A stretch of DNA of 64,000 nucleotides from Paenibacillus xylanexedens (GCF_017874615.1 NZ_JAGIKV010000018.1:87926-151925), one strand, 5' to 3'; positions 53,360 to 62,610 are shown, counted from the stretch's first letter. Made by a program: numbers and translations. Notes: generated by a model from the letters alone, not told the origin.

Positions 53360-54913
53360 TCATCGGTTGGTTGTTTCCTTATTTCCCTTACCACTGTAGA
53401 TATATGTCTGGACACCCGTATCGGAACTGTCTACCCGCTTGCGTAGACCCATCTCACGAATCAACAGGTCTACAATGGATAAGCCCAGACCTGTGCCTTT
53501 ATTGTCGGAATCCTGCTGCATTCCCGGACCCCGATCCTGAATAACAATAGCCGTCTCACCCTGAATCTCCTGGGTTGATATGCCAATATACTTCCCGCTG
53601 GCGGCATGACGGATCACGTTTTGGAACAAATTATCAAGAATACGGCGCATGCCCTGTTCATCCATATGCCAGATCAGCGGTTCCTCCGGCAGGTCAATAT
53701 CAATTTCGAATTGCTCTTTCTCCCAGACCGGGTACCAGGCCGCCGCCGTTTCCCTGACAATCCGCAGCATATCTTTCTCTTCCAGCTTCAGCGTATATTT
53801 CCCACTCGTGAGCAAATTGTAGGATAACATGTTGTCGATGAGCCCGCCGAGATCCTCCATCTTCGCTTCCATGCGATGTAATGAACGGTCACCTTGCTCG
53901 CTCAGCGCTTCCTTGTGCAGAGCATGCATATGTCCACGAATCACCGTTAGCGGGGTACGCAGATCGTGGGAAAGCCCCGCAATGAGACGTTTGCGCAATT
54001 GTTCTTCCTCGCGTTCACGATGGCGGCTGTCGGACAGTTGATGCACCATCTGATTGAAGGATTCCTCCAGCTGACCGATCTCATCTAACCGGCGGATATC
54101 CACCGGAAGCGGAATGCCTTCCTTGCCCGGGGTCATCATGGCCGTCTGCAAACGAATCAGTCGCTTGCGAATGCGTGCGAAGAAGAGAATCGACATAATG
54201 ATGAAAATCATAAAGATGATGATCATGACAATGCCAAGATACAAGAGTTCCATTGGGAAATTATTTTGTGTCTTTTGCAAAAGCGATCGCGGCACTTCAA
54301 TGACCATGAAGCCCTGTCCTCTATCCTCTTCATCTCCGCCTACATAGGCAACTACAGTTAGTGGATCACGATAGGAAGCTTTTTTCATGAATTGCACGGT
54401 ATTGTTCGCATTCCATTCGGCTGGAATCCGAGTCTCAGCCGTTTTCCCGGAATCCAATGACCACTTTAATACCGTGTCTGTCTTGCCATCCGCTGACGTG
54501 GATTTCAACAACGTTACATCTTCACCACCCAGAATAAAGACCGTCTCACCACGAGCATTCACTCGATACATGGAAGCTTTGGGATACTTACGATGTATCT
54601 GCTTCAACCGTGCGCTAACTTCTCCATCCGAAGCGCCATCCAGGTTCTCCGCTTCACGCGACCAGAGGTTACTGATCCGGGTAACATCACCGTAAGGTGC
54701 CTCTTGATTCGTATTCGTGTTATTCACTACGACAACATATAGGATGGATATGATCGGAAGCACGACGGGGACGAATAATACGGCCGCCAGAATCAGGATG
54801 ATATATCTGGACATCAAGGACCGCCCAAAGCGTAGCTTGCGCCGCCCGGATTGCTTATGATCCACGCCTCGTTCTCCCTTCATGATTTTCCGTTCTCTGA
54901 ACCGCCGAATCAT
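53360..54913 (-). CDS. Sensor histidine kinase
   Basis: A 517-residue kinase whose ATG overlaps the stop of the response regulator (ATGA). Membrane helices lie at about 36-62 and 221-247 with an extracellular loop of about 160 residues between them, then a HAMP domain. HisKA follows (LIAGLSHDLRTPLTVIRG, His 316), and an ATPase domain (RRILDNLFQNVIRHA; DRGPGMQQD; GTGLGLSIVDLLI). The large external sensor suggests direct detection of a ligand such as an antimicrobial peptide, and it probably controls the exporter genes behind it. Confidence 0.93.
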   Translation of the reverse strand: MIRRFRERKIMKGERGVDHKQSGRRKLRFGRSLMSRYIILILAAVLFVPVVLPIISILYVVVVNNTNTNQEAPYGDVTRISNLWSREAENLDGASDGEVSARLKQIHRKYPKASMYRVNARGETVFILGGEDVTLLKSTSADGKTDTVLKWSLDSGKTAETRIPAEWNANNTVQFMKKASYRDPLTVVAYVGGDEEDRGQGFMVIEVPRSLLQKTQNNFPMELLYLGIVMIIIFMIFIIMSILFFARIRKRLIRLQTAMMTPGKEGIPLPVDIRRLDEIGQLEESFNQMVHQLSDSRHREREEEQLRKRLIAGLSHDLRTPLTVIRGHMHALHKEALSEQGDRSLHRMEAKMEDLGGLIDNMLSYNLLTSGKYTLKLEEKDMLRIVRETAAAWYPVWEKEQFEIDIDLPEEPLIWHMDEQGMRRILDNLFQNVIRHAASGKYIGISTQEIQGETAIVIQDRGPGMQQDSDNKGTGLGLSIVDLLIREMGLRKRVDSSDTGVQTYIYSGKGNKETTNR

Positions 54914-55593
54914 GGCTTCTTCACGCGATATCCCACACCGCGGACCGTCTGAATAACTACCGGATTGGCCGGATCAAGCTCCAGCTTTTCACGCAGATGT
55001 CGAATATGTACCATCAAAGTTTTATCTCCATCCAGATAGGGCTCGTTCCAGACGGCTTCATAGATCTGCTCTTTGGTTCGAATCATGCCCATATGTCGTA
55101 GCAGGTAGGCGAAGATGTGGAACTGTTTTCCCGATAAAATAATCTCATCTCCCGTCTCCTCATTAACGATCCGGTTGTCCTTCTCATAGATGGAGAGATG
55201 ATCCAGCTTCAGGGCAGCATCCGTGGATACCGCTGTTCCTGCCTTACGCAGTTGTACTTCAATCCGGGCAGCCAGTTCATCGGGGTGAAATGGTTTGGTC
55301 ACATAGTCGTCGGCAAAATCAAGACCATGCAGCTTGTCGTCAATAGACGTTCTGGCCGAGAGCATGACAATGGGCACGGCGGGATATTCTTTTTTCAGTC
55401 GCTGTCCCACCGTAAATCCATCCAGTCCGGGCAACATGACATCCAGAATAATGAGGGAGCAACCAACAGCAGCCTCAGCTGCACCTTCACCACTTCCGAG
55501 CCATTGCACCTCATAACCGCGCTCCTCCAGATCGGCTCTGACCCAAGTCGCAATTTCCGTATCATCTTCAATATATAACAGTTTGGTTTTCAT
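54910..55593 (-). CDS. OmpR/PhoB-family response regulator
   Basis: A 227-residue regulator. The receiver domain has the acidic pair YIEDD, phospho-acceptor Asp 51 in LIILDVMLPG, the Thr/Ser in VMLSART and Lys in VTKPF. The C-terminal winged helix includes LSGKQFHIFAYLLRH, TKEQIYEAVW and VQTVRGVGYR-type ending (IQTVRGVGYRVKKP). It is the first gene of the RR-HK-LanFEG operon and would activate it. Confidence 0.95.
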   Translation of the reverse strand: MKTKLLYIEDDTEIATWVRADLEERGYEVQWLGSGEGAAEAAVGCSLIILDVMLPGLDGFTVGQRLKKEYPAVPIVMLSARTSIDDKLHGLDFADDYVTKPFHPDELAARIEVQLRKAGTAVSTDAALKLDHLSIYEKDNRIVNEETGDEIILSGKQFHIFAYLLRHMGMIRTKEQIYEAVWNEPYLDGDKTLMVHIRHLREKLELDPANPVVIQTVRGVGYRVKKP

Positions 55594-55720
55594 CCGAATA
55601 TTCGTTTCCTTTCTGTACCCTTTTGGTTAATTATAGCTTATCCATTAACGTGGGGAATGTCATATTAATCAAGTCTACCAAGTACATATCAGTTCTACAC
55701 CTGACGGGAGGATTTTCATT

Positions 55721-57475
55721 ATGTTGCTGGAAGCCATCTATCATCAACCGAAACGAAACTGGGCCTATGCCTATGACCAAGATACAATCCATCTGCGTTT
55801 GCGTGTCAAAAAGAATGATCTGACCGAGGTACATGCCTTGACCGGAGACAAATATGCGTGGGATGCAACCAAAGCGCTGGTTCCCTTAACGAAGTTCACC
55901 TCTGACTCCATGTTCGATTACTACGAGGGTGAGGTGAAACCTCCCTACCACCGACTGAAATACTCTTTTCTGCTCAAAAACGGAGACGAACAGATCTGGA
56001 TGACCGAGACGGACTTCCAGGAAGAAGAGCCGGACGATCCGGGTCGTATGTTCCAGTTCCCTTATATTCATGCCGGAGCTGTATTCACACCCCCTGCATG
56101 GGTTAAGGATGCGGTGTTCTATCAGATTTTCCCTGAACGATTCGCCAACGGCAATCCGGATATTAGTCCGGAAAAGGTGGAGCCGTGGGGCGGCGAGCCA
56201 ACACCTTTCAATTTTTTCGGCGGTGACCTTCAGGGCGTGATCGACCATCTGGATTACATCAGCGATCTTGGCATTAATGCGATCTACTTCACACCCATCT
56301 TCGAAGCCACCACCAATCATAAATACGATACCGAAGACTACCTGCGGGTAGACCGGCACTTTGGTGACGCAGATACCGTGAAAAGACTGGTCAAGCTGTG
56401 CCACGCACGTGGAATTCGCGTACTTCTGGATGCTGTGTTCAACCATTCCGGGAAGACATTTGCGCCGTTTGTGGATGTGCAGAAGAACGGAGAACAATCC
56501 AAATACAAGGACTGGTTCCATGTACACGAATACCCGCTGGACGTGAAGGACGGCATTCCTACGTATGAGACCTTCGGATTCGAAGCGCACATGCCAAAGC
56601 TGAATACGGAGAATGCCGAGGTGAAGGCCTATCTGCTGGAGGTTGCTGAGTACTGGATCAAGGAAGTGGGCGCGGACGGATGGCGGCTGGATGTGGCAGA
56701 CGAAGTGGACGATGCATTCTGGCGTGATTTCCGCCGTGTAGTCAAAGCCGCTAACCCGGATGCCTATATTCTGGGCGAAGTATGGAACGAGTCCTCCTCC
56801 TGGCTGCAAGGCGACCAGTTCGATGCGTCCATGAACTATCCGTTTACCGATGCCGTGAATGCTTTCTTTGTGAAAAATACAATGCACGCCGAACAGTTCG
56901 CAAACTCCATCGGGCGACAGTTGTCCCGTTATCCGCTTCAGGCCAGCGAAGTGGCGTTTAACTTGCTGGACAGTCACGATACCCCTCGGTTGCTCACGCT
57001 GTGTGAAGGCGACCAGCGCAAGATGAAGCTTGCTGCGTTATTCCAGTTCAGTTACATGGGTGCTCCGTGCATCTATTACGGAGATGAGATTGGCATGGAC
57101 GGCGAACATGATCCGGGTTGCCGTAAATGCATGGAATGGGATGAAGCGAAGCAGGACCGAGAGCTGTTCGACTTTTATCAGAAACTGATCTCCCTGCGTC
57201 ATGCTCATCCTGCCCTGCGTGCAGAAGGCACCGTTCGTTTCCTGCAGGCTCGTCCCGATGGCAGCCAACTGGTATTTGAGCGACAAAATGAGGAGGAACG
57301 CATTCTGATTCTGTTCAACCGATCAGAAGAGACAGCTATTGTCGAGCTGGAGGCCGGTGACGAGGAATGGACAGAGTTATTCGGCGGAAACCATCGTACC
57401 GCCAAGGAAGATGGCGTACTCGCCATTGAATTGCCCGCGTATGGATATGCTGTAATGAGTACTAGTCTCACATAA
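55721..57475 (+). CDS. GH13 alpha-glycosidase, neopullulanase/cyclomaltodextrinase type
   Basis: A 584-residue cytoplasmic enzyme with GGGAGG before its ATG and no signal peptide. The N-terminal 120 residues are the CBM34-type domain of this subfamily. The barrel starts AWVKDAVFYQIFPERFANGN. Catalytic residues sit in GWRLDVADEVD (nucleophile Asp near 324), YILGEVWNESS (acid/base Glu near 353) and NLLDSHDTPRLL (third Asp near 419). It should hydrolyse cyclodextrins, pullulan or maltodextrins taken up by the cell. A perfect terminator follows. No transporter or regulator is adjacent. Confidence 0.93.
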   Translation: MLLEAIYHQPKRNWAYAYDQDTIHLRLRVKKNDLTEVHALTGDKYAWDATKALVPLTKFTSDSMFDYYEGEVKPPYHRLKYSFLLKNGDEQIWMTETDFQEEEPDDPGRMFQFPYIHAGAVFTPPAWVKDAVFYQIFPERFANGNPDISPEKVEPWGGEPTPFNFFGGDLQGVIDHLDYISDLGINAIYFTPIFEATTNHKYDTEDYLRVDRHFGDADTVKRLVKLCHARGIRVLLDAVFNHSGKTFAPFVDVQKNGEQSKYKDWFHVHEYPLDVKDGIPTYETFGFEAHMPKLNTENAEVKAYLLEVAEYWIKEVGADGWRLDVADEVDDAFWRDFRRVVKAANPDAYILGEVWNESSSWLQGDQFDASMNYPFTDAVNAFFVKNTMHAEQFANSIGRQLSRYPLQASEVAFNLLDSHDTPRLLTLCEGDQRKMKLAALFQFSYMGAPCIYYGDEIGMDGEHDPGCRKCMEWDEAKQDRELFDFYQKLISLRHAHPALRAEGTVRFLQARPDGSQLVFERQNEEERILILFNRSEETAIVELEAGDEEWTELFGGNHRTAKEDGVLAIELPAYGYAVMSTSLT

Positions 57476-57540
57476 ACACCAAGCTATACTTGCTCAGATG
57501 CAAGACTGGAGTCTGTTCAATTCATCGGCATATCAAACGA

Positions 57541-57582
57541 AATAGGCGCTCACAGATCTGTTCCTGATCTGTGGAGCGCCTA
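57541..57582. terminator. Bidirectional terminator between neopullulanase and padR genes
   Basis: ATAGGCGCTC-ACAGATC..GATCTGT-GGAGCGCCTAT, a near-perfect stem. Confidence 0.8.
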
Positions 57583-57615
57583 TCTGATTTTGACGTTATT
57601 CATTATGGCCATGGA

Positions 57616-58128
57616 TCACTCTGGTCGAACCAGCTGTTCCTTGAGCAACTGGATGGTGGCCTCATATTGTACAAGCCCCACTTGCAGACACAGACGCTGT
57701 GCAGGCGAAATACGTTCACCGAATTCTTCCATCTGGCGCTGAAGTTCAGCATATAACATTTCCTTGCGCTTCAACTGGGTCGAGATCCAACCCGTTACGG
57801 TATCTTCATCCGCCAACTCTCCGAAGTACAAACGCATCAGAAAATCAGAACGAAATACCTCAGCTTCCAAAGGACTCATTAAATAGGCGTGAAATTGCGC
57901 TGCTCCTTCAGGGGTCAATGAATACACGTTCTTATCAGGTTTCCCTTCCTGCTTCACCGATTCCTTAGTCAGCAATCCTGACTTTTCCATCTTCGCAAGT
58001 GTAGGATATATGGTGCCAAAGCTGGCATCAAAGAAAAATGAAAAATATTGTTCAAAGTACTGCTTGATCTCGTATCCGGAACTTGGCTGATTGTGCAGTA
58101 TTCCGAGGATGACATGCTGCGTGTTCAT
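57616..58128 (-). CDS. PadR family transcriptional regulator
   Basis: A 170-residue repressor from ATG 58128 (AAAGGAG ten bases upstream). The N-terminal winged helix is HVILGILHNQPSSGYEIKQY followed by FGTIYPTLAKMEKSGLLTKE; the C-terminal half is a dimerising helical region. It follows the membrane transporter gene by about 55 bases and is probably co-transcribed. The twin palindromes upstream of the transporter are the likely operators. Confidence 0.92.
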   Translation of the reverse strand: MNTQHVILGILHNQPSSGYEIKQYFEQYFSFFFDASFGTIYPTLAKMEKSGLLTKESVKQEGKPDKNVYSLTPEGAAQFHAYLMSPLEAEVFRSDFLMRLYFGELADEDTVTGWISTQLKRKEMLYAELQRQMEEFGERISPAQRLCLQVGLVQYEATIQLLKEQLVRPE

Positions 58129-58182
58129 CGGTGTACCGCTCCTTTCCATTCCCCTTAACGTATCACAATCAGTACCCCTTGT

Positions 58183-59397
58183 TCAATGTTCAGATGACGA
58201 AACGGTTGCTTTCAGAGCAACAGGCACAGCAGCAGTCTGGTCCTCCTTACGAGCTTCAGAACGCACCGGGCCGGAGCGTCTGATCCAGGTGCAAAGCGCA
58301 CCCAGGGTCAGTGTTACTCCACCGATTACGGCGAGCAACATCGCATCCCGGCCGATCCCGTTTCCTCCGAGCACAAGGTTCATCATTCCTTCTACGGCAT
58401 AAGTCGCTGGCAGATAATGACCGATTACTTGGTAGAACTCAGGCATTACATCTCGCGGAATCGTTGATCCCGATGACAGCATCAGTAGAGGTAACAGCGC
58501 GCTGTTTAGCCATGCCCCAGCATTGCCAAGCAACAACAAACTCAACTGAGCCATGAATAGAAAAGATATAGTGATTAGTAACTGGAACAGCCATAACATG
58601 AACCAACCATCTGCTGACGATACCCCCATAACGTACATCATCCCCGATCCAACGAGCGAAACGATACATGCCGCACCAACATTAACGATGTTGCGCGCCC
58701 AGAAGCGCGCCCATTTCCCTGCCCTGCTACTCAGTTCACCAGATACTTTCTGCAGATTCATGCCAAGCAACATCGCTCCGGTAAACGTAGCCGTTACAAT
58801 CAACATCGGTACCATGGAGAAAGCAAAATTATCAACAGGATTCAGTCGCTCCACCTCTGCTTCCACGCGTGAGGATAACCCCAGCGCCAGCGAATCGGAC
58901 TGATCGGCAGTCATACCGGACTGATTCAGAACTCCGCGAATACCATTCTCTTGTACTTCACGATTCAATGTCGCTGTAACTTGTGCGGCTACGTTCTGCA
59001 TCACACTTTTCACGGTAGCCACGTTTGATTCGTTCATCACATACTTAACTGTCATCGGCTTCGACAAGTCTTCTGCCTGCTGCATAAAACCGGATGGAAT
59101 CTCAATGATCATGTATACTTCCCGATCCGTTAACATCTGTCTCGCTTCTTGCATCGATTCAGATGGTTTGATCTCGAAATTCAGACCCGCTGCCAAAGAC
59201 GCGGCCAACGGCTCAGCTGCCGCCCCGTCTTCATTAACAATAGTGACAGCTAGCTCAGTCATTCTCTCATTAACCTGATCGTATCCTCTAAGCCAGATGA
59301 TGTTAAAGAAAACCTGAAACAGCACGGCCGTAATTAAACCCACAATAGTAGCTCCATTTTTCAAAAACAGCAGACTCGTCTGAAAAATTTCTTTCAT
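58183..59397 (-). CDS. YhgE/Pip-like ABC-2-type membrane transporter
   Basis: A 404-residue protein from ATG 59397 (AAGGAG nine bases upstream). One N-terminal helix (TIVGLITAVLFQVFFNIIWL) is followed by an external domain of about 170 residues and five C-terminal helices, the topology of YhgE/Pip and ABC-2 permeases that export drugs or membrane-active compounds without an ATPase in the operon. The external part starts ELAVTIVNEDGAAAEPLAAS. It is the first gene of an operon with a PadR repressor. Confidence 0.85.
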   Translation of the reverse strand: MKEIFQTSLLFLKNGATIVGLITAVLFQVFFNIIWLRGYDQVNERMTELAVTIVNEDGAAAEPLAASLAAGLNFEIKPSESMQEARQMLTDREVYMIIEIPSGFMQQAEDLSKPMTVKYVMNESNVATVKSVMQNVAAQVTATLNREVQENGIRGVLNQSGMTADQSDSLALGLSSRVEAEVERLNPVDNFAFSMVPMLIVTATFTGAMLLGMNLQKVSGELSSRAGKWARFWARNIVNVGAACIVSLVGSGMMYVMGVSSADGWFMLWLFQLLITISFLFMAQLSLLLLGNAGAWLNSALLPLLMLSSGSTIPRDVMPEFYQVIGHYLPATYAVEGMMNLVLGGNGIGRDAMLLAVIGGVTLTLGALCTWIRRSGPVRSEARKEDQTAAVPVALKATVSSSEH

Positions 59398-59433
59398 TCT
59401 AACCATCTCCTTTTATTTTTGTTTCGCTCTTTT

Positions 59434-59482
59434 ATATATCGTGTTGATATATGACAATTGTTAATATATCAACACGATATAT
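59434..59482 (-). promoter_or_regulatory. Two palindromic PadR-type operators
   Basis: ATATATCGTGTTGATATAT (59434-59452) and ATATATCAACACGATATAT (59464-59482) are each palindromic (7-5-7) and are exact reverse complements of each other, 11 bases apart. They lie 37-85 bases before the transporter start and cover the probable promoter. Confidence 0.8.
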
Positions 59483-59521
59483 AAATCGTCAATGTTTTTA
59501 TTTTTCTTGTTGGTAAAAGAC

Positions 59522-59569
59522 AAAAAAAGCCGATACCAATCTTCACTAGGAAGATTGGTATCGGCTTTT
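59522..59569. terminator. Terminator of the serine dehydratase operon
   Basis: AAAAGCCGATACCAATCTTC..GAAGATTGGTATCGGCTTTT, a perfect stem; can act in both directions. Confidence 0.95.
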
Positions 59570-59658
59570 CATATCACGCAGGGAGCTCTACTTCAACTTT
59601 AATAATCAAGGCTCAAGGTTCCACGAGTTAGCGTTAGATTTAATTCATATCAATTCTA

Positions 59659-60597
59659 TTATGCCTTAGGTTCTACGTCATTTCCAGCAGGGGACTCCTG
59701 CTCAGGCTCGGCACGCTTTGCCTTTGGTTTAGCCAGCTTCTGCATCATTTTGCGGCCGGTTGGCGTCTGAGCCAGTCCGCCTTGGGCTGTTTCCCGGTGA
59801 CGGCTCGGCATCGCACTGCCTACTTCCAGCATAACGTCGATGACCTCGTCTGACGGTATGGCACTACGCACTCCGGCCAGGGCCATATCAGCCGCAGCCA
59901 GCGCCGTGACTGCACCCAGTCCATTACGGACGATGCACGGAATCTCAACAAGGCCTGCGACTGGATCGCAGATAAGGCCCAGTGTATTTTTTAACGCCAA
60001 GCCTACGGCATGAACGACCTGTTCCGGTGTACCTCCACGCAGTTCAACCATGGCACCCGCAGCCATGCCGATCGCGGAACCCACTTCCGCCTGACAGCCA
60101 CCTTCGGCACCGGAGATAAATGAATTGTTGGCAATAACATAACCAATCGCTCCCGCACAGAACAACCCGTTCACCAAATGTTCGTCCGTCCAGCCAAACC
60201 GCTCCTGTGAACTGATAAACACACCCGGGATAATGCCGCAGGAACCCGCTGTTGGTGTTGCCACGATCCGACCCATGGAGGCATTCACTTCAGATACACA
60301 CAAGGCATACGCCATGGCAAGTGCCGAAGCATCACCGGAGCAAGTCTCACCCTTGCGAATATACTCGGCCATTTTTTTGCCATCTCCACCCGTTAATCCA
60401 CTGCGTGATGTCGTATCTTCTGTCAGTCCTTTGCGCACCGCTTCCTTCATCACCTGATAGTAATCTGACATCTGCCGCACAACATCGGCTTCTGGAGTAT
60501 TTGTTTCCTGAACCTGCTCTTCGATCATCAAGCGGGCAATCGTTTTGGACTCTGCTGTACAGACGGCATTCAATTCATGCAAATGCTTAAATCGCAT
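59659..60597 (-). CDS. sdaAA: L-serine dehydratase, iron-sulfur-dependent, alpha subunit
   Basis: A 312-residue subunit that, with the beta subunit, deaminates L-serine to pyruvate and ammonia using a [4Fe-4S] cluster. Cluster-region sequences ETCSGDASALAMAYALCVSE, GRIVATPTAGSCGIIPGV, EGGCQAEVGSAIGMAAGAM and LGLICDPVAGLVEIPCIVRN are intact. The last 25 residues are a Lys/Glu/Pro-rich tail. Its start overlaps the end of the beta-subunit gene by 11 bases. Confidence 0.96.
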   Translation of the reverse strand: MRFKHLHELNAVCTAESKTIARLMIEEQVQETNTPEADVVRQMSDYYQVMKEAVRKGLTEDTTSRSGLTGGDGKKMAEYIRKGETCSGDASALAMAYALCVSEVNASMGRIVATPTAGSCGIIPGVFISSQERFGWTDEHLVNGLFCAGAIGYVIANNSFISGAEGGCQAEVGSAIGMAAGAMVELRGGTPEQVVHAVGLALKNTLGLICDPVAGLVEIPCIVRNGLGAVTALAAADMALAGVRSAIPSDEVIDVMLEVGSAMPSRHRETAQGGLAQTPTGRKMMQKLAKPKAKRAEPEQESPAGNDVEPKA

Positions 60598-61276
60598 CCG
60601 GCTCCACCCCTCTCTTCAAATCGATGACGCGAATTTCAAGCACATGGTCCAGTGAGCGCAGACGCTTCAGCATCTCAGCATTAGGCACAGCGTCCATCTC
60701 CATCGCGGTCAACGCTTCACCATCTCTGGCTTTCCGATCCACTTGCATATACCCAATATTCACACCTGACGAACTGATTGTGGATGTGACCGAAGCGAGC
60801 ACTCCGGCTTTGTCCGAATGGCGCAGCACAAGCGTTGGAAACTCTCCGCTGATCTGTACACGAAAATCATTTAAAGCATGCACCGATACACTACCACCGC
60901 CGATAGAAGCACCGATTAGTGAACATTGACGATCTCCGTGCCACAACTCAATTTTGACCGTATTGGGATGGGGGGCTGGCAGACCGCTCGTGTAAAACTC
61001 CACCTCCATGCCCGCTTCCTCTGCGTATTGCTCTGCATCCGGTATACGCGGATCGTCTGTGACATAGTCGAGCAGACCACCGATCAGTGCCAGATCTGTT
61101 CCGTGCCCCTGATACGTATCTGCAAATGAACCGTACAGGGTCAGCCGGGCACGATCTGGCGTACATCCTAGCCACTGTCGAGCAATTCTCCCTAACCTTG
61201 CCGCTCCAGCTGTATGTGAACTTGATGGACCTGTCATAGACGGACCAATAATTGAAAAAACGTCTTTAAAACGCAC
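60587..61276 (-). CDS. sdaAB: L-serine dehydratase, iron-sulfur-dependent, beta subunit
   Basis: A 229-residue subunit starting at GTG 61276, five bases after GGAGGGG; the longer frame to 61309 would include the ribosome site. The N-terminus FKDVFSIIGPSMTGPSSSHT is diagnostic. The C-terminal third is an ACT-type ligand-binding domain (FPTLVLRHSDKAGVLASVTS). It is the first gene of the operon and lies behind a tandem glycine riboswitch. Confidence 0.95.
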   Translation of the reverse strand: MRFKDVFSIIGPSMTGPSSSHTAGAARLGRIARQWLGCTPDRARLTLYGSFADTYQGHGTDLALIGGLLDYVTDDPRIPDAEQYAEEAGMEVEFYTSGLPAPHPNTVKIELWHGDRQCSLIGASIGGGSVSVHALNDFRVQISGEFPTLVLRHSDKAGVLASVTSTISSSGVNIGYMQVDRKARDGEALTAMEMDAVPNAEMLKRLRSLDHVLEIRVIDLKRGVEPDAI

Positions 61277-61356
61277 CTGCACCCCTCCATTTATATTCAT
61301 CCTATCCAACCATACGAGTATTCATAATGTTCCTTTATTACTGAGCGATGACATAC

Positions 61357-61396
61357 AAAAAGGACAGAAGAAGGCCCACGGCCCTCTCTCTGTCCT
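61357..61396 (-). terminator. Riboswitch-controlled terminator
   Basis: Minus-strand AGGACAGA..AGGGCC-GT-GGGCCT..TCTGTCCT followed by TTTTTG, directly after the second aptamer and before sdaAB. It is the expected expression platform. Confidence 0.85.
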
Positions 61397-61652
61397 CGAT
61401 ACCTGAGAGTTTCATGATAAGAAGCACACAGATGCTTTGCCTGTATTCCACAGGTGACACACCTTGCAAACTGCCCCTTAAACATATACCCCTTGGGTGG
61501 CGCATATTGCGCACTCTCCAGAGTTGCGTCCAACGATGGTACATTTACCTGAGAGATTAACCGCTGCGCCGGGTGCGCAGCAGCTTGCTCCTTCGGTGCC
61601 TTGGCAGCATGCGATTTTACTCGGTCTGCCCAGGTCTCTCCCGCTCGTTATC
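61397..61652 (-). ncRNA. Tandem glycine riboswitch
   Basis: On the minus strand two aptamers follow each other. The first contains GGAGAGACCTGGGCAG, then GGCACCGAAGGAGCAAGC and ends TTAATCTCTCAGGTAAA. The second begins CTGGAGAGTGCG and ends ATGAAACTCTCAGGTATCG. These are the conserved parts of the glycine aptamer in its usual cooperative pair. The second aptamer's CTCTCAGG strand can pair with either its own P1 or the terminator's GAGAG region. It should tune L-serine dehydratase to glycine. Confidence 0.93.
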
Positions 61653-61721
61653 ATCCGCCTTAACATCATTGAATTGATTTTGCATGTTAGACCGCTGAAT
61701 TTTCGATACATCTATAAGAAT

Positions 61722-61749
61722 AGAGTAATGTACAGTATCCGATATGTCA
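61722..61749 (-). promoter_or_regulatory. Promoter of the riboswitch-sda operon
   Basis: Minus-strand TTGACA (61749-61744), 17-base spacer, TACTCT (61727-61722). Confidence 0.7.
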
Positions 61750-61789
61750 ACAAAAGTAACGTGCAATTATCATAAGCTAGACGTCAACT

Positions 61790-62610
61790 TTAAGTGAATA
61801 CAATGGCATTGATATTTCTCACCTGCGCTGAAGAACTTGTGACACTTGTAGTTGTCACAAATGAAATGCTTATAGTATATACGTTGGTTGTTGTAGCAGT
61901 TGCTGTATCCACGTAAGTGTTGGAAGAAAGGAATGATATCGAACCGGAAGCATTCCCTGTTCTGGAGAGCTGCAATTGGTTAATCAAAACGCCGTTCACT
62001 CTCAGGTTAATGTTATATGCGATACTCCAGTTGGACTCCACCACCACTGCAACTTGCGTACTATTGTCAATTTTCACCCTTTGGCCTGTCACCACAGTCA
62101 CATTTAGGGTCTGGATCGTCGTTTCAGCTGTTAATGAAAGAGACAATGATGATGTCTGACTGTCAGCAAACAAGGAAGAACTCGCTGGCGCAGATGCTGC
62201 TGTAGATCCTGTCGCGCCCGTAGCGCCAGTGGCTCCGGTCGTGCCCGTTACGCCTGTAGCTTGCTTCATAACACAGCGCAAGCCATCCTCTGCACTGAAT
62301 ACGCATGCAACGGCAGCAGCGGCAAACTCGCCAAGGCTGCTGCTTAGGACATAATCAGGCATCATACCACGAGTCAACAAGGATTGGGCAAGTGCATACT
62401 CCACCATATAGATGGCGGGATGCGACATAATTGTTCGTTCGAAGCGTCCTCGCCTGTCTACGATCCTCCGTACATATGCCGGATGATTGACTCGCCCCCG
62501 CATTCCAAAACCGTTTGATCGAGAGCAAGCATCGTTTCCCTGAACAACGCATCCTGCTCAAACAGCTCCTCCCCCATCCGCGGATACTGCGATCCCTGCC
62601 CAGAAAACAT
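61790..62610 (-). pseudogene. Broken malonyl-CoA-ACP transacylase fused to collagen-like repeat and exosporium-type C-terminal domain
   Basis: From ATG 62610 one frame reads MFSGQGSQYPRMGEELFEQD, an acyltransferase N-terminus as in polyketide malonyltransferases. A TAG at 62460-62458 interrupts it, and about 30 bases later (near 62428) a one-base loss shifts the frame. The shifted frame continues the same domain: SHPAIYMVEYALAQSLLTRG and SSSLGEFAAAAVA with the catalytic-Ser motif. After about 115 residues this stops at VMKQA and passes in frame into GVTGTTGATGATGATG collagen-like triplets and a 130-residue beta-rich C-terminal domain ending INAIVFT (stop at 61790). No ribosome site serves the second frame. 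It is a recombinant relic, although expression of the 3' part cannot be excluded. Confidence 0.75.

Noticed and set aside
55886..56977. 363-codon minus-strand frame
   Set aside because: Shadow of the GH13 gene, which carries all catalytic motifs in the plus frame.
61790..62503. Intact single gene of 237 codons
   Set aside because: Its first 25 codons are out of frame with the acyltransferase domain visible just upstream; it is better read as a frameshifted relic.
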